DNA of 64,000 bases from Myxococcota bacterium. GTDB taxonomy: Bacteria > Myxococcota_A > Bradymonadia > UBA7976 > UBA1532. The notes under the pieces were generated by a model. It had not been told where the DNA came from. It saw only the letters and a program-made list of their open reading frames with translations, and did not search any database. Positions 62,194 through 64,000 of the stretch are shown here, one piece after another; position 1 is the first letter of the stretch, and the number at the start of each line of letters is the position of its first letter. Made by a program: the position numbers and the translations under genes. The DNA lies in contig CAUJDF010000008.1 of the NCBI GenBank assembly GCA_963169045.1, positions 1 through 64,000 on the forward strand, in the 5' to 3' direction.

Positions 62194-64000
62194 ATGGGCG
62201 CCATGTCCGGCCCGCCGCTCGCCTTCTCCTCGCCCCTCGTCGGCCGGCGCGACGCGCTGGCCCGGCTGCGCGCGCGCCTCGACGGCGGCGTGCGCCTCGT
62301 GACGCTCGTCGGCCCCGGCGGCATCGGCAAGACGCGCCTCGCCCGCGAGCTGCTGCTCGAGCGGCCCGCCGGCGTGTTCTGCGACCTGGCGCCGGCGACC
62401 TCCGGCGGCGACGTGGCGGCCGCGGTGGCGCGGGCGCTCGACGTCCGCGGCGGCGACGGCGACCTCGTGGCGCGCGTGGCGGCGGCCCTCCGCGGCCGCG
62501 AGGCGCCGCTCGTCGTCCTCGACAACTGCGAGCAGGTCAGCGCCGCTGCCGCCGAGACGGTGGGCGTCTGGATGGCCGCGGCGCCGTCCGCGCGCTTCGT
62601 GGCGACGTCGCGGCAGCCGCTGGGCCTGCCCGCCGAGGCCGTGGAGCCCGTCGAGCCGCTGCGCGCCGAAGAGGCGGCGCGCCTCTTCCGGGCGCGCGCG
62701 CCGGTGCCGGTGCCCGACGCGGCGCTGCCGCGCGTCGAGGCCGTCGTCGGCCACCTCGAGGGGCTGCCGCTGGCGATCGAGCTGGCGGCCGCGCGCCTCG
62801 CGGTCCTCTCGATCGAGGCGCTCGACGACCGGCTGCGCGACCGCTTCCGCGTGCTGCGCGACCCGACGGCGCCGCCCGACGCGCGCCACGGCACGCTCTG
62901 GCGGGCCATCGACTGGTCGTGGCAGCTGCTCGACGAGGGCGAGCAGCAGGGCCTGGCGTGCTGCGCCGTCTTCGCCGGCGAGTTCGACCTCGAGGCGGCC
63001 GAGGCGGTGCTCCCCGACGCGCCGCCGGCCATGGACGTGGTCCAGTCGCTCCTCCACAAGAGCCTCGTGCGGCTGATCCCGGGCCGGGCACCCCGCTTTG
63101 CCCTGTTCGAGAGCGTGCGGGCCTACGCGGCGGAGCGGCTCGAGGCGTCCGGCGGCGGGGCCGCGGCGGAGGCGCGGCACGCGGCGTGGTTCCTGGCCCG
63201 CGGCGAGGACTGGGCGGCGGGCGCGTATGGTCCGGACGGCGCCGCCTGCCTCGACGCGCTCGAGGGCGCCCGCGAGGAGCTGCGCGCCGTGGGGCGCCGG
63301 GCCGCCGACGCCGGGACGGCCCTGCGCGCGGCGCTGGCCCTCAGCCCGCTGCTCTCGACGCGCGACGCGCCGGGGACGCACGCCGAGGCGCTCGGCGCGG
63401 CGCTCGCGCGCGGCGAAGCGGCCCCCGATCTGCTGGCGCGGGCGCACATGGAGCACGGGCGCGCGCTGCGGCACGCGGGCCGGCTGGCGGAGGGCGAGGC
63501 CGCGATGCGGCGCGCCGTGTCGCTCGCCTGCGCCGCCGGCGATCCGCGCGCCGAGGCGGCGGCGACGGCGCAGCTGGCGAACCTGCTGATCATGGCCAAC
63601 CGGCCCGAGGACGCGCAGGCCGAGGCGGAGCGTGCACAGGCGCTCGCGAGCGCGCACGGCGAGGCGCGGGCCGAGTGCCTGGCCATGGCGGCGCTGGCGC
63701 TCGTGGCGCTCAACGCCGGCCGCCTCGACGAGGCGCAGCGTTGGTGCGAGGCCGAGCTCCGGCGGCTCGAGGCGGTCGGCGATCCGCGCCTGACGGGCAT
63801 CACGCTGATGTTCCTGGCCGACGTCCACCAGGACCGCGGCGAGCTCGAGCGGGCGTGCGCGCTGCTCGATCGCGCGCAGGCGGTGTGCGCTGCGGCGGGC
63901 CTGCGCGCAACCGAGGCGACGGCGCGGGCCACGCTGGGTAACGTCCACCACCTGCAGGGGCGCCTCGACGAGGCGCGCGCGGCGTACGAGGGCGCGCGGG
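62194..64000 (+). CDS. STAND ATPase with TPR repeats, 3' end outside window
   Basis: Signal-transduction ATPase of the AfsR/NB-ARC type, at least 602 residues, open to the window end. The N-terminus has LVGRRDALARL, Walker A GPGGIGKTR, then the Walker B-like APLVVLDNCEQV, ATSRQPLGL and GLPLAIELAAARL (GxP motif). FESVRAYAAERLEA and HAAWFLARGE follow, then TPR-like helical repeats from residue 410 on. Such proteins assemble on ligand sensing and act as transcription activators or defence switches; no effector domain is at the N-terminus, so one may lie beyond the edge. Start at 62194, second ATG at 62203. Confidence 0.88.
   Translation, partial: MGAMSGPPLAFSSPLVGRRDALARLRARLDGGVRLVTLVGPGGIGKTRLARELLLERPAGVFCDLAPATSGGDVAAAVARALDVRGGDGDLVARVAAALRGREAPLVVLDNCEQVSAAAAETVGVWMAAAPSARFVATSRQPLGLPAEAVEPVEPLRAEEAARLFRARAPVPVPDAALPRVEAVVGHLEGLPLAIELAAARLAVLSIEALDDRLRDRFRVLRDPTAPPDARHGTLWRAIDWSWQLLDEGEQQGLACCAVFAGEFDLEAAEAVLPDAPPAMDVVQSLLHKSLVRLIPGRAPRFALFESVRAYAAERLEASGGGAAAEARHAAWFLARGEDWAAGAYGPDGAACLDALEGAREELRAVGRRAADAGTALRAALALSPLLSTRDAPGTHAEALGAALARGEAAPDLLARAHMEHGRALRHAGRLAEGEAAMRRAVSLACAAGDPRAEAAATAQLANLLIMANRPEDAQAEAERAQALASAHGEARAECLAMAALALVALNAGRLDEAQRWCEAELRRLEAVGDPRLTGITLMFLADVHQDRGELERACALLDRAQAVCAAAGLRATEATARATLGNVHHLQGRLDEARAAYEGAR

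Noticed and set aside
61131-63941. Long plus-strand frame over the STAND gene and part of the protease
   Set aside because: Arg/Ala/Pro-rich in a different frame from the NB-ARC motifs; the real gene is the open frame from 62194.

Overview
The window is very GC-rich bacterial DNA, densely packed with genes and showing long accidental antisense frames typical of GC-rich coding sequence. Content points to a free-living Gram-negative, most likely a myxobacterium-like member of Myxococcota. Evidence: many lipoproteins with Asp/Ala/Pro-rich linkers after the lipobox, a surface lipoprotein with nine MopE-type Cys/Asp metal-binding repeats, a Ser/Thr-kinase-fold protein, a STAND ATPase, and a NrfHA nitrite reductase. 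This is inferred from gene content; no rRNA is present to confirm it.

Layout. 1-5.9 kb: right part of a restriction-modification locus, with a type III-like Mod methyltransferase (cut by the window edge) overlapping a Res helicase-nuclease that carries a C-terminal LexA/S24-like domain, then a ribbon-helix-helix antitoxin and a stub of a PIN-type toxin. 6-12 kb: DUF2959 lipoprotein, PEP carboxylase and nrfHA. 12-16.5 kb: a regulator-like protein, a calcium-loop lipoprotein, a six-BON-domain protein and a DUF4288 protein whose 3' end is duplicated around two hairpins. 16.5-23 kb: deoxynucleoside kinase, CDP-alcohol phosphatidyltransferase, lipoprotein MsrA and MsrB, double-GNAT acetyltransferase coupled to a DASS transporter, and a membrane protein. 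23-30 kb: the MopE-repeat lipoprotein, an SRPBCC protein and polyphosphate kinase. 30-40 kb: NYN protein, a minus-strand run SLOG-like / MBL sulfur dioxygenase / PpiC / HupE, a Uma2-family nuclease, EamA transporter, GH92 lipoprotein, and a SIR2 protein with a receiver-like C-terminus. 40-47 kb: secreted deiminase, SF1 helicase, an enlarged histidine ammonia-lyase, and hisZ-hisG. 47-53.6 kb: OmpA-type and TlpA-type lipoproteins, phosphoesterase, nucleotidyltransferase, sulfotransferase, membrane glycosyltransferase, DUF2267. 53.6-57.3 kb: a tightly overlapping minus-strand operon mtnB-mtnD-def-trpS-pseudokinase. 57.4-64 kb: trehalose-synthase-like glycosyltransferase, a lipoprotein, a subtilisin-like secreted protease, and a STAND/TPR ATPase running off the right end.

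How genes work together. NrfH would pass quinol electrons to NrfA for nitrite reduction to ammonia. MsrA/MsrB form an envelope methionine-sulfoxide repair pair. HisZ/HisG form the first enzyme of histidine synthesis, next to divergent hutH for histidine breakdown. MtnB/MtnD (methionine salvage) are coupled with peptide deformylase and TrpRS. Most promising for new biology are the Mod/Res-S24 module, the SIR2-receiver-like fusion, the SLOG-like operon, the hairpin-bearing duplication at 16.3-16.5 kb, and the long stem-loop in the 17.2-17.5 kb leader. No tRNA, rRNA, CRISPR array or complete insertion sequence was seen.
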